From XYC2-FULL-41-22 sp041666465 (GTDB taxonomy: Bacteria > Patescibacteriota > Gracilibacteria > UBA1369 > UBA12470): DNA of 15,850 nucleotides. Under the pieces are notes generated by a model. That model searched no databases and was not told the origin of the DNA. It worked only from the letters and a program-made list of their open reading frames with translations. Location of the stretch: contig JBAYGX010000021.1 of assembly GCA_041666465.1 (NCBI GenBank), positions 1-15,850 of the forward strand. The letters are read 5' to 3'. A program made the position numbers and the translations under genes. This document shows positions 1 through 7,380 of the stretch, piece after piece (within the stretch, counting starts at the first letter, position 1; the number at the start of each line of letters is the position of its first letter).

Positions 1-1
1 A

Positions 2-3000
2 ACATGGGGAGGGTTTGGTGTTGAAGGTTTTTCGGTCGAGAAAAACGAAACAAGAAATGAAGAAATTGACAGGTTGAATAAAGTGAAAACAGTGGCCTTT
101 TTGTCAAAGGCCCTTTCTAAAAAAAGCAATTTTTTTGTTATTAGTTATGATGATATTTTAAGGCTGTATCCCAAGCCTGATGACATTGAGGCTGCCAAGT
201 TAAATATTTCTTGCGATGAGAAAATGGACTACGTGACATTTTTCAATAGACTTATAGATATAGGATATGAGGTTTTCGATGACAAATTTATTTCCAAAGG
301 GCAGTATTGCAAATCGGGCGACACACTTATTTTATTCCCCGTTAATTTGGACGAACCCATAAATATTGAAATTGGTTTTGATAAAATTGAAAAAATTTCG
401 ACTTACGACCAGGACAAAAAAGAGCAGAAAAAGACACTAGAAAAAGTCTCGATTTATCCGGTTTCGTGCGTGCTTAATACTGCTTCGATTTTTGAATATT
501 TCGGAAAAGGTTCCGTTATTTTGGACGACGAAGTGGAAGTCCCGGACGAGGATTTGGTTAAATATGAAAACGCCATAGCCGGTATCGACCATCATGCTTT
601 TCGCATAAACTTTACATCCTTCATGGAGGAGTCCGGTTACCATCACCACCTTCATTACTTGTCGGTTCTTAAGTACCAAAATATTCTTGATTTTATACTT
701 GATGTAAAAGAAAAAATTGCGACCGATTGGAAAATCCTTTTATTTACAAAAAATGCCAATGAATATACCGGGGTTTTCGACGACAAAACAGTTAAGTATA
801 ATACTATTGAGGACAGTCTTGAGCGATTTCGAGTCAATATCGTGCATTTAAAAAAGGACGACGTTTTCCCGATTGCCTTCCAAAACCCACGGCTTAAGGT
901 TTTTGTAGTTACCGATCGTGAAGTGATCGACCTTAAAGAGAAAAAGAAGGCCGATGATGCTAGGTATCGTGTTTTTTCCGATTTCTTAACCGGGCTTAAA
1001 GTTAACGACTATATTGTTCATACCGATCACGGCATTGGTATTTTTATGGGACTTTATAAAATGACGGTTGATGGAGTTACCCGTGAGTATTTAAAAATCG
1101 GTTATGCCGAAAACGACAAACTGTTTGTTCCGATAGACCAGGCCGATAGGGTTAGTAAATTCATAGGTGCCGCCGATCAGCCGCCAAGGCTTACGAGACT
1201 TGGTTCTGCGGAATGGGATACGATTACGGAAAAGGTAAAAAAAGAGACCGAGAAAATCGCAAAAGAACTTCTTGAGTTATACGCACGCAGAGAGAATGCA
1301 AAAGGCTTTGCTTTTAAATGCGACGAGGATTTGCTTGAGAAATTTAGTAAAACTTTTCCATATGAAGAAACTCCGGGGCAGCTTCGTGCAATCATGGATG
1401 TCCTTTCCGATATGGAAAAAGATAAACCCATGGACAGGCTTGTTTGCGGGGATGTCGGGTTTGGGAAAACGGAGGTTGCGATGAGGGCGGCGTTTAAGGC
1501 CGTTTTGGGAGGGAAGCAGGTTGCGCTTATTTCACCGATTACAATTTTGACAGATCAACATTATAAGAGTTTCAAGAAAAGAATGGACGAGTTCCATGTG
1601 CGAATTGAAATGTTAAGTCGTTTTCGTTCGCAGGCCGAGCAGAAAAAAATATTAAAAGGATTGAAAGACGGTACGGTCGATATTGTTATCGGTACGCATA
1701 GGCTTTTACAGGCCGATATCGGGTTTAAAAATCTTGGACTAGTGATTGTAGACGAGGAGCAAAGGTTTGGCGTTAAACAAAAAGAGTCACTAAAAGCACT
1801 TCGCACAGAGGTTGATATTTTGACACTTACAGCAACTCCTATTCCAAGAACTTTAAACATAAGTCTTCATGGTCTTCGCGATATCACGACAATTACAACG
1901 CCACCTCCGGGGAGATTACCGATTATTACCGAGGTTCGTAGGTTTAGTTATAACTTAATCAGGAATGCGATTTTGCTTGAGATTGAGAGGAAAGGGCAGA
2001 TTTATTTTTTACATAACCGAGTTCAAACGATTGACGACATGGCGAGTAAGCTTAAATCACTTGTTCCGGAAGCGAGGTTTGTTGTTACGCACGGGAAATT
2101 GAATAGCGATGAGTTGGAGAAAAGAATTATGGGGTTTAAAGACGGCGAATACGATGTGTTGGTTAGTTCGACGATTATTGAAAACGGCATCGATCTTCCA
2201 AACGCGAATACATTGATTGTTAATAACGCTGAGAAATTCGGGCTTGCGCAGTTGTATCAATTACGTGGGCGCGTCGGGCGAAGTAGGAAGCAGGCTTATG
2301 CCTATTTCTTGTATAATCAACAGCGGCTGCAAGTTGATGCGAAAAAAAGATTACGAGCGATTGTAGAGGCATCCGAGCTTGGAAGTGGGTTCCAAATAGC
2401 GATGAAAGATCTTGAGATTCGCGGTGCCGGCGATATTTTGGGCGCGAGTCAGCACGGGTCGATCAATGTCGTTGGAGTGAGTCATTTTATCCGTATGCTT
2501 AATCAGGCTGTTGAAGAGTTGAAGAGCGGTGGAGTTGTGAAGGCGGAGGCGAAGCCGGTAGAGGTTTCGATAGAGTTGCCGATACCTGCACTGATTCCCG
2601 ATGATTATATTTCTAACTTTAAGGAGAAAATTAATTTTTATCAGAAATTGGCAAGCGCAGATAATTTTAAATTCTTATCTGAATTGCGCGCGGAGATTGT
2701 CGAGGATTATGGTGCTATGCCGAATGAGGTTTCTAATTTGTTAAGAATTTTGGAGTTGAAATTATTAGCAAAGGCAGCGAATCTTACAAACGTTAAAGCT
2801 GAAAATGTGCACAGTGATATAGATAGGCAAATCATTCTTACCATGTCCGACAAAGTGAAACCGGAAAATATTATGAACATGCTTGAATATAACCCGAAAT
2901 GGATTATTTCTGGCACGAAATTAAAATGTAAATTCAATGATCTTGGAGTGCATTGGGTTGATGAGTTGGCGGAGTGTTTGAAGAAGTTGGCTGGGAAGAT

Positions 3001-3031
3001 TGAGAGGGGGAAGTGGATACGGGAAAGTTAA
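2..3031 (+). CDS. mfd: Transcription-repair coupling factor Mfd (5' partial)
   Basis: Mfd is a DNA translocase that pushes stalled RNA polymerase off damaged DNA and recruits UvrA. The reading frame is open from base 2, and residues coded before the first possible start (TTG at 74) still resemble the Mfd UvrB-like region. The gene therefore starts outside the window, and I do not accept the TTG as its start. In order: remnant UvrB-homology region (to about nt 900), CarD-like RNA-polymerase-interacting domain (about nt 995-1200, with VNDYIVHTDHGIGIF), and the RecG-like helicase. The helicase shows Walker A GDVGFGKT (1448-1471), DEEQ box (1751-1762), TATPIPRTL (1829-1855) and motif VI QLYQLRGRVGRS (2249-2284). 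The C-terminal TRCF/D7 domain spans about 2590-3031. About 1009 codons are in view against roughly 1150 in E. coli, so about 70-100 residues are missing upstream. The last three codons and the TAA lie in a long inverted repeat. Confidence 0.97.
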   Translation, partial: TWGGFGVEGFSVEKNETRNEEIDRLNKVKTVAFLSKALSKKSNFFVISYDDILRLYPKPDDIEAAKLNISCDEKMDYVTFFNRLIDIGYEVFDDKFISKGQYCKSGDTLILFPVNLDEPINIEIGFDKIEKISTYDQDKKEQKKTLEKVSIYPVSCVLNTASIFEYFGKGSVILDDEVEVPDEDLVKYENAIAGIDHHAFRINFTSFMEESGYHHHLHYLSVLKYQNILDFILDVKEKIATDWKILLFTKNANEYTGVFDDKTVKYNTIEDSLERFRVNIVHLKKDDVFPIAFQNPRLKVFVVTDREVIDLKEKKKADDARYRVFSDFLTGLKVNDYIVHTDHGIGIFMGLYKMTVDGVTREYLKIGYAENDKLFVPIDQADRVSKFIGAADQPPRLTRLGSAEWDTITEKVKKETEKIAKELLELYARRENAKGFAFKCDEDLLEKFSKTFPYEETPGQLRAIMDVLSDMEKDKPMDRLVCGDVGFGKTEVAMRAAFKAVLGGKQVALISPITILTDQHYKSFKKRMDEFHVRIEMLSRFRSQAEQKKILKGLKDGTVDIVIGTHRLLQADIGFKNLGLVIVDEEQRFGVKQKESLKALRTEVDILTLTATPIPRTLNISLHGLRDITTITTPPPGRLPIITEVRRFSYNLIRNAILLEIERKGQIYFLHNRVQTIDDMASKLKSLVPEARFVVTHGKLNSDELEKRIMGFKDGEYDVLVSSTIIENGIDLPNANTLIVNNAEKFGLAQLYQLRGRVGRSRKQAYAYFLYNQQRLQVDAKKRLRAIVEASELGSGFQIAMKDLEIRGAGDILGASQHGSINVVGVSHFIRMLNQAVEELKSGGVVKAEAKPVEVSIELPIPALIPDDYISNFKEKINFYQKLASADNFKFLSELRAEIVEDYGAMPNEVSNLLRILELKLLAKAANLTNVKAENVHSDIDRQIILTMSDKVKPENIMNMLEYNPKWIISGTKLKCKFNDLGVHWVDELAECLKKLAGKIERGKWIRES

Positions 3032-3134
3032 TTGCAAAAAGAAATGGCTTCGTTTTCTGATTTTCTCGGGCTAACATGTACGCCCTCGAAAATCTGGAAA
3101 CACTGCAGATATTTCTTTTTGCAATTACTTTCCC
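3021..3134. repeat. 114-nt imperfect inverted repeat across the mfd stop
   Basis: The outer arms, 3021-3045 and 3111-3134, are complementary over 24 pairs with a single bulged T. The core AATTGCAAAAAGAAAT (3030-3045) faces its exact complement at 3111-3126. An inner stem pairs 3059-3071 with 3082-3094, with a 2-nt symmetric internal loop. Between them 3052-3057 pairs with 3096-3101 (one G-U). The whole segment can fold as one long rod. It begins inside the last mfd codons and ends 18 nt before the ssrA -10 extended element. It may act as the mfd terminator, as a folded 3' end, or be a small inserted palindromic element. There is no T-tract after it, so a classical intrinsic terminator is not certain. 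Confidence 0.75.
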
Positions 3135-3151
3135 TTTACGACAAAAAAACG

Positions 3152-3160
3152 TGTTATAAT
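3152..3160 (+). promoter_or_regulatory. ssrA promoter, extended -10
   Basis: TGTTATAAT is a perfect extended -10 element (TGnTATAAT) about 20 nt upstream of the mature tmRNA 5' end. No good -35 hexamer stands 16-18 nt upstream, which fits an extended -10 promoter. The segment just upstream is the right arm of the long inverted repeat. Confidence 0.65.
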
Positions 3161-3180
3161 TTGCGGGCTCTTTGAAATGT

Positions 3181-3591
3181 GGGGATGTACAGGTTTTGAC
3201 AGAGGATTCATCTGGTCAAATATCTTAAGCCCGGCGGTTGCATCGTCCCGTCGTTAAATAAGTTCGATGCAAACCTAAATGCAAATCCATCTGAAGGAAT
3301 TGCCGCATCTATCTATGCTAGAGCTTTTGCTCCAGTTGCAGTAGCTGCGTAGTTGTTTTGGCTTTTGCCGAAACCCGTTCGCTGACTTGATGTCTCATAG
3401 GGTTAATCGAACGTCATTTATGAGGACCGGCGTGTAAATTTGGAGTTTTATTTACATGCTTAAAATTTAAAACCAACTTGAAGGGGCTTTTTGCCGGTTC
3501 CTTATCCCTTCTCGTAAAAAGAACCGATTATGGCTTTAAACGGTATTTCCCGGACCTTTGGACGCGGGTTCGATTCCCGCCATCTCCACCA
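3181..3591 (+). ncRNA. ssrA: Transfer-messenger RNA (tmRNA)
   Basis: tmRNA with SmpB rescues ribosomes stuck on mRNAs lacking a stop codon and tags the nascent protein for proteolysis. The 5' end GGGGATG pairs with the 3' CATCTCC just before an encoded CCA (3589-3591), giving the 7-bp acceptor stem with one G-U pair. The start GGGGATGTACAGGTTTTGAC has the usual tmRNA form (compare GGGGCTGATTCTGGATTCGAC in E. coli). The T-arm is GCGGGTTCGATTCCCGC near 3564-3580. The length of about 411 nt is normal for a one-piece tmRNA. A tag reading frame lies at 3281-3352. It has its own extended -10 promoter and a downstream hairpin. SmpB is not in the window. Confidence 0.95.
3281..3352 (+). other. ssrA: tmRNA tag-peptide reading frame
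   Basis: The frame from GCA at 3281 to TAG at 3350-3352 encodes a 23-residue tag that begins ANPSEGIAAS and ends FAPVAVAA. The Ala-rich hydrophobic end is the expected ClpXP-type degron, here VAVAA rather than the common ALAA. An in-frame GCA at 3269 (A-N-L-N before the second Ala) could be the resume codon instead, giving 27 residues. The tag is longer than the 10-15 residues usual in model bacteria. The frame is clear, but the resume codon is inferred. Confidence 0.75.
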
Positions 3592-3593
3592 TA

Positions 3594-3610
3594 GCCGCTT
3601 CATAAGCGGC
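3594..3610 (+). terminator. Hairpin after ssrA
   Basis: GCCGCTT-CAT-AAGCGGC is a 7-bp perfect stem that begins two bases after the CCA end of tmRNA. It is followed by a pyrimidine-rich CCTTATTATC rather than a clean T-run. It is probably the ssrA terminator or a 3'-processing signal. Confidence 0.6.
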
Positions 3611-3625
3611 CCTTATTATCAAGTT

Positions 3626-3643
3626 GTTTTGCGAATGCAAAAC
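3626..3643. repeat. Small hairpin, GTTTTGC family
   Basis: GTTTTGC-GAAT-GCAAAAC is a perfect 7-bp stem with a 4-nt loop. The same arms recur at 13940-13957 and 15223-15240, and a variant at 6534-6551. Here it lies between ssrA and glpM, followed by AT-rich sequence (CAATATTAATAA), as in the copy at 13940. Confidence 0.7.
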
Positions 3644-3668
3644 TCAATATTAATAACTTTGAATCATC

Positions 3669-4007
3669 ATGACTCTTTTTCTCAAAGCAATCGCCGGTGC
3701 AATAATTGTTGTTTTAATATCTCTCGTTTCTGCCAGTAAATACTATTTTTTGGCAGGGCTTATTCCGTTATTCCCTACATTTTCGCTTATTTCGCATATT
3801 ATTGTTGGTCAAAAGAGTGCGATCGAACTTAAAAATACCGCAGCATTTGGGATGCTTTCGATAATCCCGCTTTTTGCATATTTATTAAGCGTGTATCTTT
3901 TGTCAGGTAAATTACCGTTATATTTGAACTTAATAATTAGCGTTGTTATTTGGTTTGTGCTTGCCGTTGTTATTTATGTTTTGTGGACTAAATTCCATGT
4001 CGCTTAG
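3669..4007 (+). CDS. glpM: GlpM family membrane protein
   Basis: This is a small inner-membrane protein of 112 residues, the normal length for GlpM. The N-terminal pattern, ending VSASKYYFLAGLIPLFPTF, closely matches the GlpM family consensus (a hydrophobic helix, a Ser-Lys-x-Tyr turn, then AGLxPLFPTF). Four hydrophobic segments are visible: about residues 5-21, 26-48, 58-80 and 86-107. In Pseudomonas the gene is linked to alginate production and glycerol metabolism loci, but its molecular activity is not established and no glp genes are nearby. The start is ATG 3669. There is no Shine-Dalgarno in front of it, only AT-rich leader. It stands alone between ssrA and the ABC-F gene. Confidence 0.85.
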   Translation: MTLFLKAIAGAIIVVLISLVSASKYYFLAGLIPLFPTFSLISHIIVGQKSAIELKNTAAFGMLSIIPLFAYLLSVYLLSGKLPLYLNLIISVVIWFVLAVVIYVLWTKFHVA

Positions 4008-4102
4008 CGTTGAAATGTTATTTTGAAATCTTTTTAGTCCATTCGCAAATTCCAACCGGTTGGGATTTTGTATCTTTTGGTTTTTTAAAAAAGTTAGCAA
4101 TG

Positions 4103-4131
4103 TAGACAAACCCACCTTTTTGCTGTATAAG
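4103..4131 (+). promoter_or_regulatory. Promoter of the ABC-F gene (leaderless)
   Basis: TAGACA (4103-4108), a 17-nt spacer and TATAAG (4126-4131) form a near-consensus sigma70-type promoter. The -10 box ends six bases before the ATG at 4138, so transcription should begin at or next to the start codon. That predicts a leaderless mRNA. Confidence 0.7.
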
Positions 4132-4137
4132 CCAACC

Positions 4138-5616
4138 ATGTCTTTCAATGAAACACTTATCAGTTTTGACGCGGTCTCGTTTGAGTTCGAGCATAAAAAG
4201 CCGATCTTAACCGAGGTTAGTTTTTCCGTGCGAAGAGATACGAAAATTACGATAATGGGTCAAAATGGCGCAGGGAAAAGTACGATTCTCAAGCTTATTA
4301 CCGGTGTAATTAAGCCGGCTGAAGGTTCGGTCAATAAGCTACCTAAACTTACCGTTGCGACGGCTCATCAGGTGATTCGACAAGAGGATCGTGAACTTAC
4401 AATCCGTGCTTTTTTTGAAAAGAATTTCAAGGAGAAAAAGTACGATATTGATCGAAAAATTAATGAGGTTCTGGAGGTCGTTAATCTTCATGCGCCGCTT
4501 GAACGAATAGTTAAGAGTTTTTCCGGAGGGCAGCAGGCAAGACTACTGCTCGCATCCGCGCTTATCCAAGACGCTGATCTTTTGCTTCTCGATGAGCCTA
4601 CCAACAATCTCGACAAGGCGGGGATTGAGCATCTTACGACTTTTCTCATAATGTATCCGAAAACCTGTATAGTTATTTCGCATGACGCGGACTTCTTGAA
4701 TTGTTTTACCGACGGAGTTTTATATCTTGATTCCCATACTCATAAAGTTGAGCAATATGCTGGGAATTATTTCGATGTGGTTGATCAAATTGCCAAGCGA
4801 ATTGAAAAAGAAAATATGCGAAATGCTCAGGCTGAAAAGATAATTCTTAAAAACAAGGAACAAGCGAATGTGTTTGCTCATAAAGGTGGAAAACTCCGCG
4901 ATGTTGCGCGCAAAATGCGCGATAGGGCCGAAGAAATGGAAGAGGAAAAAGTTGAAGTGCGTCGTGAAGATAAGGTGATTCGCCCTTTTGAAATCCCGAT
5001 TCAGGAAGATATTGGCGGCGTTATTTTGAGGGTTACGGAGGTTTCTGTTATACGAGATCATCATGCTAAGCCGAAAAAAGTCGATGTTTCTTTACAAAAA
5101 GATCAACATCTTCTTCTCACGGGTCCAAATGGGATTGGCAAAAGTACATTGCTTGAAGTTTTGGCTTCCGGGAAATCCAAGCACGCTGTTGTTAAAGAAG
5201 GAATTCGAGTTGGGTATTATCGACAGGATTTCTCGACACTTAATTTCGATCATACGGTTCGGGAGTCTCTTATGGAGGCGCTTGAGTCTTGCAACGGAGA
5301 GAATTTAGAAAACAAAGTACCCGAAGAGGAAATGCGTAAAGTTGCCGCAGGGTTTTTGATTACAAAAGAAATTATTAATTCCAAAATAGGGCATTTATCA
5401 GAAGGACAGAAAGGGCTTGTGTCTTTTGCTCGGCTTGTTTTGCAGAGACCTGGATTGCTGATTTTGGATGAACCTACAAATCATATTAATTTCCGTCATA
5501 TCCCTGTGATTGCCGAAGCGCTGGATTCCTATACCGGTGCTATGATTTTGGTTTCACATGTGCCGGAATTTGTTGATAAAATCCGCATTGATCAGACTTT
5601 GGATCTGGATAAGTAG
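4138..5616 (+). CDS. ABC-F family ATP-binding protein
   Basis: Soluble twin-ATPase of the ABC-F family (EttA, Uup and antibiotic-protection types), whose members act on the ribosome, usually at the E site, to relieve stalled translation. It has 492 residues and no membrane segments. Domain 1 has Walker A GQNGAGKST (41-49), signature SGGQQ (129-133) and Walker B with D152-E153. A charged linker (about 215-290, rich in K/E/R) takes the place of the P-site tRNA interaction motif. Domain 2 has Walker A GPNGIGKST (329-337), signature LSEGQ (420-424) and D444-E445. Both catalytic glutamates are present. The second signature has Glu where LSGGQ is usual. ATG 4138 is chosen over an upstream in-frame TTG because family similarity begins just after it and the promoter sits immediately before it. 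The subfamily cannot be told from the sequence alone. Confidence 0.93.
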   Translation: MSFNETLISFDAVSFEFEHKKPILTEVSFSVRRDTKITIMGQNGAGKSTILKLITGVIKPAEGSVNKLPKLTVATAHQVIRQEDRELTIRAFFEKNFKEKKYDIDRKINEVLEVVNLHAPLERIVKSFSGGQQARLLLASALIQDADLLLLDEPTNNLDKAGIEHLTTFLIMYPKTCIVISHDADFLNCFTDGVLYLDSHTHKVEQYAGNYFDVVDQIAKRIEKENMRNAQAEKIILKNKEQANVFAHKGGKLRDVARKMRDRAEEMEEEKVEVRREDKVIRPFEIPIQEDIGGVILRVTEVSVIRDHHAKPKKVDVSLQKDQHLLLTGPNGIGKSTLLEVLASGKSKHAVVKEGIRVGYYRQDFSTLNFDHTVRESLMEALESCNGENLENKVPEEEMRKVAAGFLITKEIINSKIGHLSEGQKGLVSFARLVLQRPGLLILDEPTNHINFRHIPVIAEALDSYTGAMILVSHVPEFVDKIRIDQTLDLDK

Positions 5617-5640
5617 TTTATGGTCTTCCCGGCGGCGAGA

Positions 5641-5669
5641 TTGACCCGGGCGCGCGGTTGTGTTATAAT
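5641..5669 (+). promoter_or_regulatory. Strong promoter of the orphan gene at 5693
   Basis: TTGACC (5641-5646), a 17-nt spacer and TATAAT (5664-5669), preceded by TGT, give both a near-perfect -35 and an extended -10. The predicted start near 5676 leaves a leader of about 17 nt without a Shine-Dalgarno. The -35 lies inside a GC-rich stretch that contains CCCGG and CCGGG arms. Confidence 0.8.
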
Positions 5670-5692
5670 TACGGAGCAATTAATCTTATTTT

Positions 5693-6346
5693 ATGCCGCC
5701 ACCACAACCCCCTGCTCCTCCTGGAAGGGACGAAGCCGCTCCCGAAGATGCTCGTGATCCGCTCTATATCAAAGCGCTTAATGCCTTGTCTGGTGGTTTG
5801 TCAAATGACAATGTACCGACAGCCTCACCTCCATCCCCAATACGAGTAGACGAGTATACTATACTACTTAGGGATGATCGAGGGATTGAGTTCTTTTTCA
5901 CCTCGAGTTGGGGTGCCAGTACTCATGTTATTTACCCAAATGGGGATGTTTTTACGGACGATCAGCCTGCCGGGGACAGATCTACCGCAACGGGAAAACA
6001 ATTACTGTGGATGGCTTTTCGTCGTCATGAAGAAATGATACAAAGAGGTCAAACTCCCGTGAGTGATGTCGTTTCTGCCGAGACGCATATGCTCAATCCT
6101 TTTTATAGGAATGTTCTTTTGGCCTTTTCTCGTTTCGGTGCGGGTAGTTCTCGTATGACCAGAGGTGGATTGATTCTTGTGGCAAGGCAAGGCGCTATAT
6201 TCATAGGAGATGCGAATTTGCTTATTATGTTAAAGGAAGATGGGACTATGGAGTTGCTTAATACAACCCATTTTCTTTTTGAGAAAATTTCTAATCCCGG
6301 ATTGTTTAGTTTTTTTCAAAAACGCATAGAATTGGCAATAGCTTGA
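5693..6346 (+). CDS. Hypothetical protein with Pro-rich N-terminus
   Basis: I do not recognise this 217-residue protein. Residues 1-25 are low complexity, starting MPPPQPPAPP and then rich in Glu, Asp and Ala. The rest looks like a mixed alpha/beta soluble domain, with beta-rich stretches around 52-90 (YTILLRDDRGIEFFFTSS) and 150-190. I see no signal peptide or membrane helix. The start is supported by a strong promoter 24 nt upstream and by the absence of other in-frame starts. It ends with TGA, the only TGA stop among the complete genes here. The early proline run would be expected to depend on EF-P, which is also encoded in this window; that link is inference. Confidence 0.75.
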   Translation: MPPPQPPAPPGRDEAAPEDARDPLYIKALNALSGGLSNDNVPTASPPSPIRVDEYTILLRDDRGIEFFFTSSWGASTHVIYPNGDVFTDDQPAGDRSTATGKQLLWMAFRRHEEMIQRGQTPVSDVVSAETHMLNPFYRNVLLAFSRFGAGSSRMTRGGLILVARQGAIFIGDANLLIMLKEDGTMELLNTTHFLFEKISNPGLFSFFQKRIELAIA

Positions 6347-6367
6347 CCTTGTTGATTCTGGTATTTT
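6343..6367 (+). promoter_or_regulatory. Possible promoter of the radical SAM gene
   Basis: TGGTATTTT (6359-6367) fits an extended -10. TTGACC at 6343-6348, overlapping the TGA stop of the gene before, is only 13 nt upstream, so it is not a proper -35. If used, transcription would start within a few bases of ATG 6378, giving an almost leaderless mRNA. Confidence 0.4.
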
Positions 6368-6377
6368 GCTGTTTGTC

Positions 6378-7271
6378 ATGACTGATAAAGTTAAAATTTC
6401 TTGGTTCGGCAAGCATTTTGGCGAAGAGCCGCCTTTTTGCGGTAGCTCGAATCAGGGGGCTGGTGGGATATTTTTTACAGGATGTAATTTGAGGTGTGTT
6501 TTTTGCCAAAATTATCAGATTTCACAGGGAGGAGTTTCGCATTCGCGAAACAGCTTATATGATGGCGCAAGGAATGCTTCGCGTCCTAGCGCTGAGGAAG
6601 GAATCGGACGAGATTATAGCGTCGAAGAGCTCGCAGAAATCATGATTAAATTGCAAAAAGATCGTGCTGTTAATATCGACTTGGTTACGCCGACAATTTG
6701 GTTTAAGCAGATAAAAGAGGCGATAAGAATTGCGCGAAAAAATGGTTTAAAAATTCCAATTTTATGGAATTCAAATGCGTATGAAAAAGCTGAAATGTTG
6801 TGCGAAATGGAAGGGCTGGTTGATATTTATTTGCCGGATTTTAAGTATGGAATTGACGAGGTTGGGTTGAAATATTCAGGAGTCGCGAACTATTCGGTGG
6901 TTGCGATTCCGGTGATAAAAGAAATGATTCGGCAGGTTGGAAATTTGCAAATCGATTTGGAGGGAGTTGCAAGGCGAGGAGTTGTCGTTAGGCATTTGGT
7001 TTTGCCCGGAAATCTCGAGAATAGCCTTGAAGCCATTAGGAAATTAGCCGAGATAGACATGGAGTTGCATGTAAGTTTAATGAATCAATATTTTCCGATG
7101 CATAAGGCGAAAAATTTTCCCGAAGTAAATCGTGTACTTACCAAAGATGAGTTTGATCAGGTATTTAAATTTTTACTCAAAAAAGGTTTTCAGAATGGGT
7201 GGGTTCAGGATGAGGAGAGCAGGGAGGTGTTGATACCGGATTTTACGAGAGAGAATCCATTTAGGACCTAG
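6378..7271 (+). CDS. Radical SAM protein, PflA-like
   Basis: Radical SAM enzyme of the pyruvate-formate-lyase-activating-like group (COG1313 type); its substrate is unknown. The [4Fe-4S] ligands are C36-x3-C40-x2-C43 in TGCNLRCVFCQNYQIS, preceded by the family's EEPP segment (16-19). LVTPTIWFKQ (about 108-117) and the later LPDFKYG strand also fit the family. The protein has 297 residues. The start is ATG 6378, since an upstream in-frame TAG (6339-6341) rules out a longer N-terminus; a TTG at 6366 is possible. The N-terminal Cys-rich segment of many relatives is absent. Residues of about 51-78 interrupt the usual short link between the Cys motif and the YSVEELAEIM helix. That stretch is coded by a two-hairpin palindromic sequence. 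The TAG stop lies inside a CTAG repeat. No AMMECR1 partner gene is seen. Confidence 0.88.
   Translation: MTDKVKISWFGKHFGEEPPFCGSSNQGAGGIFFTGCNLRCVFCQNYQISQGGVSHSRNSLYDGARNASRPSAEEGIGRDYSVEELAEIMIKLQKDRAVNIDLVTPTIWFKQIKEAIRIARKNGLKIPILWNSNAYEKAEMLCEMEGLVDIYLPDFKYGIDEVGLKYSGVANYSVVAIPVIKEMIRQVGNLQIDLEGVARRGVVVRHLVLPGNLENSLEAIRKLAEIDMELHVSLMNQYFPMHKAKNFPEVNRVLTKDEFDQVFKFLLKKGFQNGWVQDEESREVLIPDFTRENPFRT
6531..6592 (+). repeat. Two-hairpin palindromic element inside the radical SAM gene
   Basis: Hairpin 1 is GTTTCGC-ATTC-GCGAAAC (6534-6551), preceded by GGAG. A short AT-containing linker follows. Hairpin 2 pairs GCGCAAGGA (6565-6573) with TCCTAGCGC (6584-6592), with one mismatch. The intergenic element at 13937-14001 has the same order: GGAG, a 7-bp hairpin with a 4-nt loop, CAG plus an AT-rich linker, then a second hairpin. 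It is read through in frame and codes the extra segment at about residues 51-78 of the enzyme. Confidence 0.65.
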
Positions 7272-7324
7272 GACCTAGTAAACTAGTGAAGAAGTGAAGA
7301 GGAGAAAGAGGATAAAGAGAAAAA
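7262..7324 (+). repeat. CTAG-rich purine repeat, block 1
   Basis: GGACCTAGGACCTAGTAAAC, then CTAGTGAAGAAGTGAAGAGG and a purine-only tail. It contains three CTAG tetramers. It supplies the TAG stop (7269-7271) of the radical SAM gene. It shares units with blocks at 8341, 11859, 12541 and 14571. Confidence 0.8.
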
Positions 7325-7339
7325 AGTCGCTTCGCGACT
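7325..7339. repeat. Small hairpin, AGTCGC family
   Basis: AGTCGC-TTC-GCGACT is a perfect 6-bp stem. Relatives are at 15205-15219 and 15677-15692. It directly follows CTAG block 1 and ends 10 nt before the -10 box of the next gene, so it may terminate the upstream transcript or overlap the -35 region of the promoter. Confidence 0.7.
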
Positions 7340-7349
7340 GAAGCCGTTG

Positions 7350-7355
7350 TATAAT
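7350..7355 (+). promoter_or_regulatory. -10 box of the 7381-8357 operon
   Basis: A perfect TATAAT ends 25 nt before ATG 7381, predicting a leader of about 19 nt (AT-rich, no Shine-Dalgarno). The -35 position falls in the AGTCGC hairpin and is not consensus. Confidence 0.55.
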
Positions 7356-7380
7356 CGACCCGTCTTTAACAAAAAACAAT

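Noticed and set aside
74..76. TTG as the start of mfd
   Set aside because: The frame stays open to the window edge and the codons upstream still resemble Mfd; the N-terminus would be about 100 residues too short.
3530..3739. 69-codon reading frame over the tmRNA 3' end
   Set aside because: It covers the T-arm and acceptor stem of ssrA and the following hairpins; it is a chance frame.
4052..4063. CCAACCGGTTGG palindrome after glpM as a terminator
   Set aside because: The 12-bp perfect palindrome has no loop, so an RNA stem would be only about 4 bp; the T-rich sequence after it is not enough to call it.
4060..4137. Upstream TTG start for the ABC-F gene
   Set aside because: It lies before the promoter, so it would not be transcribed from it, and the extra residues do not fit the family.
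6344..6346. TGA recoded as glycine (Gracilibacteria/SR1 code)
   Set aside because: All genes are full length with the standard code, glycine uses GGN codons, and this TGA ends a plausible gene just before the next start.
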